Below are positions 8,410-17,514 of a stretch of DNA of 64,000 bases, piece by piece (positions within the stretch are counted from its first letter, which is position 1; the number at the start of each line of letters is the position of its first letter). Made by a program: the position numbers and the translations under genes. A model generated the notes under the pieces. It worked only from the letters and a program-made list of their open reading frames with translations. It was not told where the DNA came from and made no database searches. The stretch lies in contig JACKFH010000004.1 of NCBI GenBank assembly GCA_020632575.1, forward strand, positions 186,001 to 250,000, given 5' to 3'. The DNA comes from Candidatus Omnitrophota bacterium. GTDB taxonomy: Bacteria; Hinthialibacterota; Hinthialibacteria; OLB16.

Positions 8410-11400
8410 ATGACTGGTTTCTTCCAATCACCGCAACGCGTCAAGCGGGAGACCGAAATCAAGGATATTAATAAAATTAGATCCTTGAGGATCGGACTCG
8501 CTTCCGCCGAGGAAATCATGGGCAAATCCCATGGCGAGGTGAAAAACCCGGAAACGATCGATTACAAGACTCACAAGCCGAAATTCGATGGTCTGTTCTG
8601 CGAGCGCATCTTCGGCCCAACCAAGGACTACGAGTGCAACTGCGGAAAATTCCGCGGCATCAAGCACAAAGGCGTCACCTGCGACCGTTGCGGAGTCGAG
8701 GTGATCCAGTCCAAGGTTCGGCGAAATCGTCTGGGGCACATCCACCTGGAAATGCCGGTCGCCCATATCTGGTTTTCCAAGGGCGTTCCCTCTCGGATGG
8801 CCGCCTTGATCGACATGCACACCAAGGTCATGGAACAGGTCCTATACTACGAGAAATACATTGTGGTCGAGCCCGGAAACAGCCCCTACCTTGGGTGGCG
8901 AGCTCTCCACGAACTCAAGCCTCTTGAAGTCTTGACCGAAGAGGAACTCCAAGAGGTCGAGGACGAGTACGGTCCGATCGACGCCGCCATGGGGGCGGAG
9001 GCGATCGAGCGAGTTCTCGAAAACCTCGATCTCCAACTCATTTGCGATGTGTTGCGCGAGACCATTCGCACTTCGCGTTCGCAACAAAAAATCACCAAGT
9101 GCATCAAGCGTCTCAAGATCGCCCAGGATTTCCTCAAGTCGGATAACAAACCCGAGTGGATGATTCTGGAGAATCTTCCGGTCATTCCACCGGACCTTCG
9201 CCCGCTCGTTCCGCTCGATGGCGGTCGGTTCGCGACCTCCGACTTGAATGACCTTTATCGTCGGGTCATCAACCGGAACAATCGTCTCCGTCGTTTGAAA
9301 GAGGTTCACGCTCCCGAGGTCATCATTCGCAATGAAAAGCGAATGCTGCAGGAAGCGGTCGACGCTCTTCTCGACAATGGCCGTCGCGGTCGTCCCGTGA
9401 AGGGATCCAACAACCGTCCGCTGAAATCTCTCTCCGACATGCTGAAAGGGAAGGGAGGTCGATTCCGTCAGAACCTTCTTGGAAAGCGCGTCGACTACTC
9501 CGGTCGTTCCGTAATCGTCGTGGGACCGAACCTCCGATTCCACCAGTGCGGCCTTCCCAAGAAGATGGCCCTGGAGCTGTTTGAACCGTTCATCATTCAC
9601 CATCTCGAAAAACTGGATCATGTGAACACGATCCGTAGTGCGAAACGGATGATCGAGCGCGAGCACCCCGTCGTTTACGATGTGCTCGAAAAGATCATCA
9701 AGGATCACCCCGTGCTCCTCAACCGGGCTCCCACCCTTCACAGGCTCGGCATCCAAGCCTTCATGCCGACTCTGATCGAGGGTAACGCGATCCGTCTGCA
9801 TCCGCTGACTTGCGAAGCCTTTAACGCGGACTTCGACGGCGACCAGATGGCGGTTCACGTTCCCCTCTCGAGAGAGGCCAGGAACGAGGCCAAGCACCTC
9901 ATGCTTTCGGACAAGAACATTCTGCGTCCGGCCAGCGGTCAACCAATCGCCACCCCCAGCCAGGATATCGTTCTCGGTTGTTATTACCTGACCAAGATCG
10001 ATCCCTCCTACTCGGCGGGCGGCGGAGAGGTTCGTCGGTTCGCCTCGCCGGAACAGGCGATGCAGGCCTTCGATCACGGGCTCATTAAACTGCAAGAAGA
10101 AATCAACGTCCGGTTCACCACCTATGAGGAAGTCGAAATCATCGGTGAGGACAAGGACAGCGGTCGTCCGCTGGCTCGCAGCCTCGGAATGCGCATCTTC
10201 ATCGGCGAGGACCCCATGCCGGGCCTCGACCTTGAGGATCCGACTCAGCTCGAACTCGAGCGGCAGTTGCTCCTCCATAAAACCGAATTCATCCGAACCA
10301 CCGTCGGTCGTATCATCTTCAACGAAGTGTTGACTCCGGAACTCCGGTTCGTGAACCAGATGATGAGCAAGAAGAACCTGTCCAAACTGGTCGGTCGCTC
10401 GTTCAACTCGGTCGGACTCCGTAGAACCGCGGAAATTCTCGATCGAATGAAGGACGTCGGATTCCAATATGCCAAATACTCCGGTCTTTCGATCGCTTTG
10501 TCGGATATGGTGGTTCCTCCCTCCAAGTCCGATGTGATCAACGGCACCCGCGAAAGAGTGAACGAGATCCAAAAGCAGTACGACGCCGGCGCCACCACCG
10601 AGATCGAGCGCTACAACAAGGTGATCGACTGTTGGATTCAGGCCACCGAGAAAATCGCGGACGACATGATGGGAACCCTGAAGGTTCACAACAACACCTT
10701 CAACCCGATCTTCATGATGGCCGACTCGGGAGCGCGAGGCAGTCAGCAGCAGATTCGTCAGTTGGCGGGCATGCGTGGTTTGATGTCCAAACCGATGAAG
10801 AAACTCACCGGCGGTATCGGCGAGATTATCGAATCCCCCATCGAGTCGAACTTTAAAGAAGGACTGACCGTGCTCGAGTACTTCATCTCGACCCACGGGG
10901 CTCGCAAGGGACTGGCCGACACCGCTCTCAAGACCGCGGAAGCCGGGTACCTCACCCGTCGCCTGGTCGACGTCGCTCAGGACGCGATTGTGACCGAGGA
11001 CGATTGCGGCACCATCTCCGGTATGGAGGTTTCCGCCATCAAGGAAGGCGATCAGGTGATCGAGTCCCTGAAGGACCGCATTCTTGGACGATGCGCTCTC
11101 GAAACCATTCGCAACCCGCTGCTATCGGATCGAGTCATTATCAAGGCGGGAACCAAACTGACTGAAGAGGATGTCATTCAGATCCACCGTTGCGGATTCG
11201 AAAACCGTTACGCGATTCGGTCGCTCATCGCGGCCAACTCGAGCGGGAAGAAAACTGCACCGCCCGAAGAGGTCGACCTGACCGATATCGATTGGTGGAG
11301 TCTCGAGATTCCCGAGGAACTGTTCTCCCGACTCGAGGGTCGAACCGTTCTCGAGGACGTCAAAGACACTTACAACATTCTGGTGCGCGCCGGCGATGAA

Positions 11401-13818
11401 ATCAGCGAATCCGCCGCCGAGGACATCGAACGATGCGGCATCGACAAGGTGAAGATCCGAAGCGTCCTCTGCTGCGAAACCGCCAGAGGCGTGTGCGTCA
11501 AATGTTATGGCCGCGACTTGGCCCGCGGACGTATGGTCCAGCCGGGCGAGGCGGTCGGTGTCATCGCGGCTCAGTCGATCGGAGAGCCGGGCACTCAGCT
11601 CACGCTGCGAACCTTCCATATCGGAGGAACCACCTCTCGTATCGTTTCCGAGTCCTCGTATTCGGCCAACTTGAACGAGGGCGAAATTGGCGCGGTCCGG
11701 TACATCAATGTCGACGCCGAGGTGAAGGAGAACGAGACCGTTACGGTTGGCCGCAATGGCAAGATCATTGTCGCCTTCTCCGGTCAGCGCGCTTTGATGG
11801 ACGGCAAGGTTTCCATCGAGTGCGAAAAATTGATGGTCGACCGCCAGGGACAAACCGTGATCCTATCGGATGGTGGCATCCTCCAAATCCAAGGCCGTAA
11901 GAAGGAATCGATTCAGAAACTGTCTATCCCATTCGGAGTGAGACTCGGCAAGGGGGTCGAGGACAAGGCTTCCGTGAAAGCCGGCGATCTTCTCTTCACT
12001 CGCTCTCCTTGGGCGCGTCCTTTGATCGCGCAGGTCGAGGGCAAGGTGAAGTTTGTCGATGTCCAAGAACTGGGAGATCCGGACACCCTCGAGGGACGCA
12101 AGTTCGGAGAAAGCCCCCTCATTCAAGTTGTCAGCGGAAATGAGGTTCTCGAGGAGCACCCGCTCACACCGCGCGCGAAGGTCCTGGTCAAGGATGGCGG
12201 CAAGGTCCAACCCGGAGATTTCCTGGCGGAACTTCCCCTTCCCGTCATCTCGCAAGAGGAAGGCAAGGTTCGATTCCTCGGGATCGCCGAGGGGCGCACC
12301 ATTCAGCAGCGTCTCGACCCGGTGACCGGAAACCTGACCTCCATTGTGACCCAGGTCGACGAGCACAATGTGCCTCGAATCGCCATCATCGGTCGCAAGG
12401 GCGAGGTCGTCACCACTTACCACCTCCCCATCGGATGCGAGATTCGGGTCAAGGACGGTCAGGATGTTTTCCGCGGCGACATTCTCGCACAAAGCGAGAA
12501 CCTACGTCAGATCGAAATCCTCCCTGTGGGCGCGACCCTCAAAGTCGCCGACAACGAGCAGATCGAAACCAAGGGAGGCCAGAGGGCCGTGCTCGCCCAG
12601 TGGGATCCCTACCAGATTCCCATCATCGCCACCGAGTCCGGAAAGGTGAAATACCATGACATCGAACTCGGTGTCACGGTTCGTCAGCACCGCGATTCCG
12701 GTTCGACCGATGATGCGAAAGAGTCGGTCCAGCTGATTGTCATGGAGCAGAAAGAGGACAAGCAGCCGAGCCTCGAGATTGTCGGCAAGAGCGAGGAGGC
12801 CAACCTGGTTTCGCTTCCCTCCGGCGCCCACATCGTGGTCCGCGACAATCAAAAGATCGATCGTGGCGACACCCTCGCGAGAATTCCGAGGGAGTCCTTC
12901 AAGTCTCGCGACGTGACCGGCGGTTTGCCGCGTGTCGAGGAGATCTTCGAGGCGCGTCGCCCGAAGGCGAAGAACCTCGCCATCATCGCCCGCGTTAGCG
13001 GATGGGTGAAGATTCCTCGCCCCGGACATCCCGAGGACGAGCAACCCATCATCGAGAAACTCGGGAAGAAACGGAAACGTGGAACGAGACTCATGGCCAT
13101 CGTAGATAGCGAGGGAGAGGTTCTCGAATCCTATGAGGTCGACATCGGCAAGCACTTGATCCGCAATGACGGCGAGTGGGTCAATGTCGGCGACAAACTC
13201 GTCGATGGCTCCCTCGACCCGCATGAGTATCTTGAGGTCATGGGCGAGAAACGATGCATGGAGTATCTCCTGAACGAGATTCAAGAGGTCTACCGTCTCC
13301 AGGGCGTGGGCATCAACGATAAACACATCGAGGTCATCATCCGCCAGATGATGAACAAGGTGACCATCACCGACCCCGGCGACACCGACTTCCTTCCGCA
13401 GGATGTGGTCGATCGTTTCGAGGTCATGGCCACCAACAAAGAGGTGTCGGCCCATGGCGGTCGTCCCGCCAGGTTCCAAGCGAATCTGCTCGGGATCACC
13501 AAGGCATCGCTCGGGACCGAGAGTTTCATCTCCGCGGCCTCCTTCCAGGAGACCACGCGAGTTCTCACCCAGGCGGCGATCGCCGGGAAAGAGGACAAAC
13601 TCCTCGGTCTCAAGGAGAATGTCATCGTCGGTCACCTCATTCCGGCGGGAACCGGAAAACCCGAGTATCGGGACTTGCGCGATATCGACCTTTCGGAGGA
13701 GCCCAAAGAGGATCTCCTGGCCGAAACGCCTCCCGATATCGCGGAAGCGCTCGATCAGGGAGTCTTCGACGCCAGCGACCTGGCCGAGATGAGCGAAGTC
13801 GAAATGAACCCCGAGTAA
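8410..13818 (+). CDS. rpoC: RNA polymerase beta-prime subunit RpoC with expanded trigger-loop insertion
   Basis: Catalytic subunit of RNA polymerase, 1802 aa against 1407 in E. coli. The N-terminal zinc ribbon (CNCGKFRG...CDRCGVEV, about residues 76-98) and the active-site loop NADFDGD (472-478) are intact. So is the second cysteine cluster CCETARGVCVKCYG. Two segments account for the extra length. First, a unit of about 55 residues is duplicated at about 886-943 and 968-1023. Second, the SI3-type insertion in the trigger loop, between HIGGTTS (1070) and TGGLPRVEEIFEARRPK (1503), is about 425 residues against about 200 in E. coli. It has repeated sandwich-barrel-like segments. The start has a good AAGGAG site six bases upstream, and a strong terminator follows. 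Confidence 0.97.
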   Translation: MTGFFQSPQRVKRETEIKDINKIRSLRIGLASAEEIMGKSHGEVKNPETIDYKTHKPKFDGLFCERIFGPTKDYECNCGKFRGIKHKGVTCDRCGVEVIQSKVRRNRLGHIHLEMPVAHIWFSKGVPSRMAALIDMHTKVMEQVLYYEKYIVVEPGNSPYLGWRALHELKPLEVLTEEELQEVEDEYGPIDAAMGAEAIERVLENLDLQLICDVLRETIRTSRSQQKITKCIKRLKIAQDFLKSDNKPEWMILENLPVIPPDLRPLVPLDGGRFATSDLNDLYRRVINRNNRLRRLKEVHAPEVIIRNEKRMLQEAVDALLDNGRRGRPVKGSNNRPLKSLSDMLKGKGGRFRQNLLGKRVDYSGRSVIVVGPNLRFHQCGLPKKMALELFEPFIIHHLEKLDHVNTIRSAKRMIEREHPVVYDVLEKIIKDHPVLLNRAPTLHRLGIQAFMPTLIEGNAIRLHPLTCEAFNADFDGDQMAVHVPLSREARNEAKHLMLSDKNILRPASGQPIATPSQDIVLGCYYLTKIDPSYSAGGGEVRRFASPEQAMQAFDHGLIKLQEEINVRFTTYEEVEIIGEDKDSGRPLARSLGMRIFIGEDPMPGLDLEDPTQLELERQLLLHKTEFIRTTVGRIIFNEVLTPELRFVNQMMSKKNLSKLVGRSFNSVGLRRTAEILDRMKDVGFQYAKYSGLSIALSDMVVPPSKSDVINGTRERVNEIQKQYDAGATTEIERYNKVIDCWIQATEKIADDMMGTLKVHNNTFNPIFMMADSGARGSQQQIRQLAGMRGLMSKPMKKLTGGIGEIIESPIESNFKEGLTVLEYFISTHGARKGLADTALKTAEAGYLTRRLVDVAQDAIVTEDDCGTISGMEVSAIKEGDQVIESLKDRILGRCALETIRNPLLSDRVIIKAGTKLTEEDVIQIHRCGFENRYAIRSLIAANSSGKKTAPPEEVDLTDIDWWSLEIPEELFSRLEGRTVLEDVKDTYNILVRAGDEISESAAEDIERCGIDKVKIRSVLCCETARGVCVKCYGRDLARGRMVQPGEAVGVIAAQSIGEPGTQLTLRTFHIGGTTSRIVSESSYSANLNEGEIGAVRYINVDAEVKENETVTVGRNGKIIVAFSGQRALMDGKVSIECEKLMVDRQGQTVILSDGGILQIQGRKKESIQKLSIPFGVRLGKGVEDKASVKAGDLLFTRSPWARPLIAQVEGKVKFVDVQELGDPDTLEGRKFGESPLIQVVSGNEVLEEHPLTPRAKVLVKDGGKVQPGDFLAELPLPVISQEEGKVRFLGIAEGRTIQQRLDPVTGNLTSIVTQVDEHNVPRIAIIGRKGEVVTTYHLPIGCEIRVKDGQDVFRGDILAQSENLRQIEILPVGATLKVADNEQIETKGGQRAVLAQWDPYQIPIIATESGKVKYHDIELGVTVRQHRDSGSTDDAKESVQLIVMEQKEDKQPSLEIVGKSEEANLVSLPSGAHIVVRDNQKIDRGDTLARIPRESFKSRDVTGGLPRVEEIFEARRPKAKNLAIIARVSGWVKIPRPGHPEDEQPIIEKLGKKRKRGTRLMAIVDSEGEVLESYEVDIGKHLIRNDGEWVNVGDKLVDGSLDPHEYLEVMGEKRCMEYLLNEIQEVYRLQGVGINDKHIEVIIRQMMNKVTITDPGDTDFLPQDVVDRFEVMATNKEVSAHGGRPARFQANLLGITKASLGTESFISAASFQETTRVLTQAAIAGKEDKLLGLKENVIVGHLIPAGTGKPEYRDLRDIDLSEEPKEDLLAETPPDIAEALDQGVFDASDLAEMSEVEMNPE

Positions 13819-13852
13819 GAAACGGTGGTTTTGGCTTGAGCCTGAAATCGAA

Positions 13853-13886
13853 AAGGCCCTCCAATCCGTTGGAGGGCCTTTTTTCT
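13853..13886 (+). terminator. Intrinsic terminator of rpoBC
   Basis: AAGGCCCTCCA (13853-13863) pairs perfectly with TGGAGGGCCTT (13870-13880) around a 6-nt loop, followed by a T-rich tail. It lies 35 bases after the rpoC stop and closes the rpoBC unit. Confidence 0.9.
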
Positions 13887-13970
13887 TAAACCGATTTCAG
13901 AGAGAACCGGCGTTTCCTTTGTCGCTGAACACCTTGATCGGAATGGGGGATTCGTGCACTCTCTCTTTCT

Positions 13971-14717
13971 ATGATCACCGATTGTCATGTCCATATCGGG
14001 AAATCCAACTGGCTCCAGGTCTACTCCGACGCGAGAGACCTGATCGAGGCGGCCGACCATTCGGGGATCGACCGGATGATGGTGACCGACCTGACCGCCC
14101 TTATTTATGACATCGAGGAGGGCAACCGTCTGATCCGCGAGGCCGTGTCCGATTACAGAGACCGGATGATCCCTTACTACACCATCGTCACCGGCCGCCA
14201 TGGGAAAAAGATCCTCGAGGATTTCGAGCGGTATGTGACAGACTATGGTTTCCGAGGCCTTAAGATCTATTCGGTTCCACCGCTTCAATTGATCGACGAC
14301 CCCTACATGCTCCCATTCATCGAAAAGGCGGCCGAACTCCGGATTCCTATCCTGGCGCACTCGACTGGCGCCGAGTGCGAATCGCTCTCGCGCCAAGTCC
14401 CCGAGTGCATCTTGCTCAACGCCCACATGGGGTGTTGCCCGCAAGCCCACGGCGATTGGCACGCCTCGGTGGCCGCCGCCAAAAAATTTCCAAACATCTA
14501 TCTCGACACCACCAGCTCCTCCTTCGACAACGGCATGATCGAGTTTGCGGTCGAGGAGGTCGGAGCCGAGAGGGTGCTCTATGGTTCGGATCTTCCGCTT
14601 CTCGACCCGACCCTTCAAATCGCAAAGGTGACCGAATCGGACATCACGCAAGAGCAAAAGAATCTCATCCTTCATGGCAACATCGACCGAATCCTGAAAC
14701 TGAGGGGAACCGAATGA
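13971..14717 (+). CDS. Amidohydrolase-family (amidohydrolase_2 type) metal-dependent hydrolase
   Basis: A 248-aa TIM-barrel hydrolase of the amidohydrolase_2 group, probably cytoplasmic. The N-terminus MITDCHVHIGK carries the HxH metal motif. FRGLKIYSVPP gives the usual strand-4 lysine. ILAHSTG and LNAHMG supply further histidines, and LYGSDLPL carries the catalytic aspartate near the C-terminus. The active site therefore looks complete. Members act on uronates, aromatic acids or lactones, and the substrate cannot be told here. The stop overlaps the ATG of the next gene (ATGA), which encodes a relative without metal ligands, so the two products may form a complex. No strong ribosome-binding site precedes the start. 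Confidence 0.85.
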   Translation: MITDCHVHIGKSNWLQVYSDARDLIEAADHSGIDRMMVTDLTALIYDIEEGNRLIREAVSDYRDRMIPYYTIVTGRHGKKILEDFERYVTDYGFRGLKIYSVPPLQLIDDPYMLPFIEKAAELRIPILAHSTGAECESLSRQVPECILLNAHMGCCPQAHGDWHASVAAAKKFPNIYLDTTSSSFDNGMIEFAVEEVGAERVLYGSDLPLLDPTLQIAKVTESDITQEQKNLILHGNIDRILKLRGTE

Positions 14718-15460
14718 TCCTCGATGTGAACGGATATTTTGGGAGTTGGCCTTATTGGCCCATGAAGGGAACCGATCCCAACGCGATCCTGGAGAAGATG
14801 GATCGATACGGAATCGATCGAGTCTTCCTCAATTCTCTTCGAGGGGTCTTCACCGATCCGGAGGAGGGGAATGCCGAAACTCTGCGAGCGGTTGAGAGTT
14901 GCCCCGATCGCTTTTCCCCCGCTCTGACTTTCTCCCCCTACCATCCGGGGTATGAACATTTCATCTCCCTCCTGAAAGAGAAGCAAGGTTGTCTACTCAA
15001 ACTCTTTCCGTTGAATCACAGTTACCAGATCCATGAGGAGCCGAGGGTCGAGGAGGTTTTCAACCTGTGCGGTGAGCGGAAGATTCCGGTGTTGATCCCC
15101 TACCGCTTGATGATGAGTTGGCGACTCCCGATCATGAATTTTGGCTCGATGGGAGGGGTGATCGAAAAGTTTCCTCAAACCCACTTCATCCTTGGATCGA
15201 TCAATTACCTTTTCGAACTCCAAACCGCTCGATCGCTTCTGAGGAGGTTTTCAAACACTTCGCTGGAGACCTCCGCCATGATGGCTTATCGCGAGGTGGA
15301 GAAGTTAGTGGCCGAATTCGGCGCCGAGCGGTTCATCCATGGCAGTTGCATCCCCCTGCAGAACCCGGCGATTGGACCGTTGAAGATCAAAGATGCAAAC
15401 ATCTCCGATGAGGATAAGGAAAAGATCCTATCGGGTAATCTGTTGAAGTTGATGGGTTGA
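14714..15460 (+). CDS. Amidohydrolase-like protein lacking metal ligands (probable pseudoenzyme)
   Basis: 248 aa, exactly the length of the preceding enzyme and co-linear with it. Every metal-binding position is lost. The HxH segment is DVNGYFG, the ILAHSTG segment is VLIPYRL, the LNAHMG segment is FILGSIN, and the final YGSDLP is HGSCIP. The lysine strand survives as LLKLFP. The fold is thus predicted to be the same TIM barrel but without hydrolase chemistry. The start at 14714 overlaps the upstream stop (ATGA), giving coupled, near 1:1 synthesis. A regulatory or structural partner of the active copy is the simplest reading. An unrelated reaction without metal cannot be excluded. Confidence 0.75.
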   Translation: MILDVNGYFGSWPYWPMKGTDPNAILEKMDRYGIDRVFLNSLRGVFTDPEEGNAETLRAVESCPDRFSPALTFSPYHPGYEHFISLLKEKQGCLLKLFPLNHSYQIHEEPRVEEVFNLCGERKIPVLIPYRLMMSWRLPIMNFGSMGGVIEKFPQTHFILGSINYLFELQTARSLLRRFSNTSLETSAMMAYREVEKLVAEFGAERFIHGSCIPLQNPAIGPLKIKDANISDEDKEKILSGNLLKLMG

Positions 15461-15570
15461 ATCATGGAAGCCCGTGGAACCTGTGGAAAGCATGGAAAAA
15501 AGCAAAGCCAAAATCTTCGATTTTGGCCCTTCCATGTTTTCCATCCATTCCATGCGATTCCATGATTCAA
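15457..15570. repeat. Dispersed palindromic repeat, family F, copy 1
   Basis: Perfect 13-bp terminal arms TTGAATCATGGAA (15457-15469) and TTCCATGATTCAA (15558-15570) enclose about 88 bp. The centre is a perfect hairpin, GCCAAAATC TTC GATTTTGGC (507-527 of this kilobase). TGGAA/TTCCA steps recur on both arms. The left arm overlaps the stop codon of the preceding gene. A second copy lies at 41928-42036. The long folded shape could also end transcription of the amidohydrolase pair. Confidence 0.7.
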
Positions 15571-15594
15571 ACGATGAAAGGATAAACCCCAATA

Positions 15595-17388
15595 ATGCAA
15601 AAACTCCTCCTCACCCTCGCTCTCTTCACCCCCCTCCTTGCTTCCGCGGAACAAACCGCTTGGTGGGAGCGAGAGACCGAAATGGCGCCGGGTGGAATCC
15701 TTAGGATTGACTCGAAACCCTGGTGGGATCGAGCCAAGAACCTGAAATTGGGCGAGTCGATGGTTCTCAAAGATCCGGGGATGATGATCCTCAAACGAGA
15801 GAAACTCGAACGCGGGGATGGAGAGATGATCGTCTGGATTATCGATGACGATGGCGACATGGACCCGAACCACCCAGAGGGGGACGAGGACAGCGATTGT
15901 TATGTGGTCGACTATGGTCCCGATGGAGTGGTCGACCGGATGGTGGACTACATTGACGAAGACAGAGACCAAGTCCCCGACGAGATGGAGCACCGTTACT
16001 ACGTCGATGGGGAGCTCCGTCGCGCCTGGTTCGGGATGGACCTCGATGGCGATGGCCACATGTGGCATCTTATCGATTACGACTACAAGGGCGATTTCTT
16101 CCTCTCCGATCCCTACGATGACAACATGATCTACATGAACAAGTACAACCCGAACGCCAACAAATGGCTCCCCATCTCGGAATGCCCATTCGCCTTCTTC
16201 GACCTCAACAATGATGGGGCCTCGGATCGAGTGGCGCGTTTCAGCGCGGCCCCGATCTCCTTCTCGGAGACAGACGATCCCGACTACGCCAACAGTCAGA
16301 AGAGGTATCAAGGGCCCTATTACAAGGAACTCGAAAACATCGGGGTCATGAACATCCGCTACAGTTTCGATATCGACAACCTTGCCTCAGACGAGCATCC
16401 CCTTCACTACGAGATGGGTTTTAATCTGATCGCCGCCGTGCCTTACCAGTATGAAGGGATGGAACACACCCAACCCCTCCGACGCGCACCCAAAACTACG
16501 ATCTGTGTCCCCCATTCGAAAGTCATTGAAGTCGCCGAAAGCTACCCAGCCGACCAAACCGGATTCACCTGGCGAGAGTTCGAGGATGCGGCCATGAAAA
16601 TCGGCTACCACGAACGCCCCGAATATGATCGCCGTTGGGAGGGAGTCTTTTGGACCTGGCATCGAAGGATCATGCAAAACACCGGCGGTCCGGTGCAGGA
16701 TTGGAATGTCCGGCGCGAGTTCATGGACGCCCCCGCCAACAAGCGGGAGGTTTATTACAGCCCGGTGGACCGTCGCATCCACCTCAAGGGCGCGACCGAA
16801 GGGTGGATCCAAGTCGGCCACTTGTTCGGCGAGGAGAAACTCGGCGAAATCCGGATGTTCGACACCAATGCGGATGGATACTTCGATCGGTGGGAATATA
16901 TCGACCAGGAGACCGGCGCGCCGATCCGAGTTGCAAGCGTCCGAGATGCCGAGAACATCGATTTCGGAAACGATTGGGACAAGTTGGCTAAGTTTTATAA
17001 TGAAGAGGCGCTTCCCGAGTCGATTCGGCTGAATGAGGAACTCATCTCGGAGTTGGAAAAACACCTGGGGAATGAAGCGGCGGAAGTTGAAACGGAGTTC
17101 GCGCCGCTCTTGGCTCGTGAGGAGATCAGTCCGGATGAAAGACGCTATCTCTTAGATCTGGTCAGGGAGTATTTCTATTACCTTTTCCGGACGAAGTATT
17201 ACGGGCAAACGAAAGCCGAATTGGAATCGCTTCCAGGAACCGACCCACGATTTGATCTTCAAATCATGAAGGATTCCACTCGAAGCTGGGACCGAGCGGT
17301 CCTTTTGGGTCAAATCGACGCGGCCTATGAAGTAAGTGATTACAATAAAGTGACAGAACTGCTTCGAACGAATGATGAGAGTTTTTAA
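15595..17388 (+). CDS. Secreted acidic protein with calcium-binding-like Asp repeats
   Basis: 597 aa of unknown function. A clear signal peptide (MQKLLLTLALFTPLLASA) predicts export. The mature protein is rich in Asp/Asn loops of the EF-hand or dockerin type: IDDDGDMDPNHPEGDED, MDLDGDGHMWH, FDLNNDGASDR and FDTNADGYFDRWEY. These predict bound calcium. Between them are Trp/Tyr-rich segments without a recognisable catalytic motif. The C-terminal 120 residues are helical and charged. The ATG at 15595 follows AAAGGATAA. I do not recognise the family. Analogous large secreted calcium-loop proteins are common in Planctomycetes-like bacteria, but no function should be assigned. Confidence 0.75.
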   Translation: MQKLLLTLALFTPLLASAEQTAWWERETEMAPGGILRIDSKPWWDRAKNLKLGESMVLKDPGMMILKREKLERGDGEMIVWIIDDDGDMDPNHPEGDEDSDCYVVDYGPDGVVDRMVDYIDEDRDQVPDEMEHRYYVDGELRRAWFGMDLDGDGHMWHLIDYDYKGDFFLSDPYDDNMIYMNKYNPNANKWLPISECPFAFFDLNNDGASDRVARFSAAPISFSETDDPDYANSQKRYQGPYYKELENIGVMNIRYSFDIDNLASDEHPLHYEMGFNLIAAVPYQYEGMEHTQPLRRAPKTTICVPHSKVIEVAESYPADQTGFTWREFEDAAMKIGYHERPEYDRRWEGVFWTWHRRIMQNTGGPVQDWNVRREFMDAPANKREVYYSPVDRRIHLKGATEGWIQVGHLFGEEKLGEIRMFDTNADGYFDRWEYIDQETGAPIRVASVRDAENIDFGNDWDKLAKFYNEEALPESIRLNEELISELEKHLGNEAAEVETEFAPLLAREEISPDERRYLLDLVREYFYYLFRTKYYGQTKAELESLPGTDPRFDLQIMKDSTRSWDRAVLLGQIDAAYEVSDYNKVTELLRTNDESF

Positions 17389-17393
17389 TCGCA

Positions 17394-17419
17394 CCCCCGC
17401 GAAATTTTTTTCGCGGGGG
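17394..17419. terminator. Hairpin terminator after the secreted acidic protein gene
   Basis: CCCCCGCGAAA (17394-17404) pairs with TTTCGCGGGGG (about 17409-17419) around a short T loop, six bases after the stop at 17388. The A/T-rich centre and strong GC foot suit an intrinsic terminator, although a long downstream T-run is missing. Confidence 0.6.
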
Positions 17420-17514
17420 AAAGTTGCCTCGGCGGATCCCATGCCCAGGATTGGAGGATCGCCGGATCGTTGAATTGAAGGCGTGATCAACCGCCAGTTT
17501 TTTCTTGGTTGGTT

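Noticed and set aside
8842..10896. 684-aa minus-strand open frame opposite rpoC
   Set aside because: Shadow of rpoC codon bias, rich in H/D/L in the typical antisense pattern; no start signal.
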